NCBI RefSeq assembly: GCF_016756615.1 | Contig: NZ_AP023262.1 | Span: 1,240,001-1,304,000 of the forward strand | Length of the DNA stretch: 64,000 nucleotides | Direction: 5' to 3' | From: Mesorhizobium sp. L-8-3 | Lineage (GTDB): Bacteria > Pseudomonadota > Alphaproteobacteria > Rhizobiales > Rhizobiaceae | The notes under the pieces: generated by a model | Seen by the model: the letters and a program-made list of their open reading frames with translations, nothing else | The model's database searches: none | What the model was told of the DNA's origin: nothing | Position numbers and translations under genes: made by a program | Shown: positions 63,417 to 64,000 of the stretch, piece after piece | Layout of the letters: every line of letters starts with the position of its first letter | Position numbering within the stretch: the first letter of the stretch is position 1

Positions 63417-64000
63417 GACGAGCGTGCCCGGGGCACCGGCGAACCGTCGCCAGGATTTACCAGTGCGCCGAGCCGGTCCCGCATGATTTTTGCCGCGCTG
63501 GCGATATTGTGGCCCCTTTCCACCTTTCGCCGGCCGGCGGCGCCATAGGCCCGCCGCTTCGCCTCGCTCGCCAGAAGGCTCCGAAGCGCGGCGGCATAGG
63601 CTTCAGCGTCCTCGGCGGTGAGCATCCCGCTCACCGCGTCCTCGACGACGACGGGCACGCCGGCGGTGCGCAGCGCGGCGACCGGAAGCCCGCAGGCCTG
63701 CGCCTCGAGATAGACCATGCCGAAAGCCTCGCTGAAGCCCGGCCAGGCCATGATGTCGGCCGCGCGCATCCACCGCAGCACCTCGTCCCGGCCGATCGCG
63801 CCGGCGAAATGCACGCGTTCGGCCGGTAGGGCCGACAACAGCCTTTCGACGTTGCCGCGCATCGGTCCATCGCCCACGATGGCGAGCTTCCAGGCCAGAT
63901 CCGGAAGACGGCCGAGTGCCGCGGCCAGCAATTCATAGGATCTGAACTTGGCGTTCGGCCGCATCATGCCCACGGCGAGAATCAGCGGATGGCCGTGGGA
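63413..64000 (-). CDS. Glycosyltransferase (GT4-like), start outside the window
   Basis: The last 195 or so residues of a GT-B-fold glycosyltransferase; the frame is open to the window edge, so the N-terminal acceptor domain is missing. HPLILAVGMMRPNAKFRSYE, KLAIVGDGPMR, VHFAGAIGRDEVLRWM and the GFSEAFGMVYLEAQACGLPV nucleotide-sugar motif (EAFGxxxxEAxxxG) identify the GT4 type. It is coupled to the deacetylase-like gene, so both probably act on one glycan. Confidence 0.9.
   Translation of the reverse strand, partial: SHGHPLILAVGMMRPNAKFRSYELLAAALGRLPDLAWKLAIVGDGPMRGNVERLLSALPAERVHFAGAIGRDEVLRWMRAADIMAWPGFSEAFGMVYLEAQACGLPVAALRTAGVPVVVEDAVSGMLTAEDAEAYAAALRSLLASEAKRRAYGAAGRRKVERGHNIASAAKIMRDRLGALVNPGDGSPVPRARSS

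Overview
The window is a chromosomal segment of a high-GC alphaproteobacterium of the order Hyphomicrobiales (Rhizobiales). Protein sequences and the many rhizobial-type palindromic repeats look most like the Phyllobacteriaceae (Mesorhizobium, Aquamicrobium or Nitratireductor relatives). This placement comes from reading the sequence; no database search was run. I see no tRNA, rRNA, CRISPR array, transposase or prophage gene.

The left part (1-35.8 kb) is a conserved core. It holds the end of pckA, a nitroreductase, metA behind a structured leader that may be a riboswitch, arfB, a BON-LysM protein and alkB. Next is a minus-strand histidine operon (hisB, DUF2628, hisH, hisA, a Uma2-type nuclease, hisF, hisE) that runs into coaA, and diverging from it hslV, a GNAT gene and hslU. 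Envelope and secretion genes follow (DUF1402, xre-smr-mltA-timA, fxsA, secB), then dnaQ-coaE-aroE-maf-ppsR.

At 23.1-23.5 kb the ppsR-hemE gap carries the marks of the chromosomal replication origin: a perfect DnaA box, further weaker boxes and seven GANTC (CcrM) sites within 153 bp. To its right lie hemE-hemJ, rho, a thioredoxin-domain protein, mnmE, and the mnmG-rsmG-parA-parB operon. Four parS centromere sites lie between mnmE and mnmG, one lies inside rsmG, and a further near-match lies inside hemE. Origin, centromere and ParAB are thus within about 11 kb. The chromosome-segregation block ends with holA.

From about 35.8 kb onward the content is accessory. It comprises two small orphan proteins, a surface-glycan module (nucleotide-sugar dehydrogenase, NodU-type carbamoyltransferase, FkbM methyltransferase), a large MscS-type channel, and a plus-strand Yej-like peptide ABC operon (fused ATPase, binding protein, two permeases). 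A long minus-strand operon follows: IclR regulator, fused HyuA-HyuB hydantoinase/5-oxoprolinase of 1,283 residues, binding protein, two permeases and two ATPases. It is bordered by two divergent M20 amidohydrolases. This block reads as a pathway for importing and opening cyclic or N-acylated amino-acid derivatives; the substrate is unknown. The right edge holds a polysaccharide-deacetylase-like gene and a truncated glycosyltransferase.
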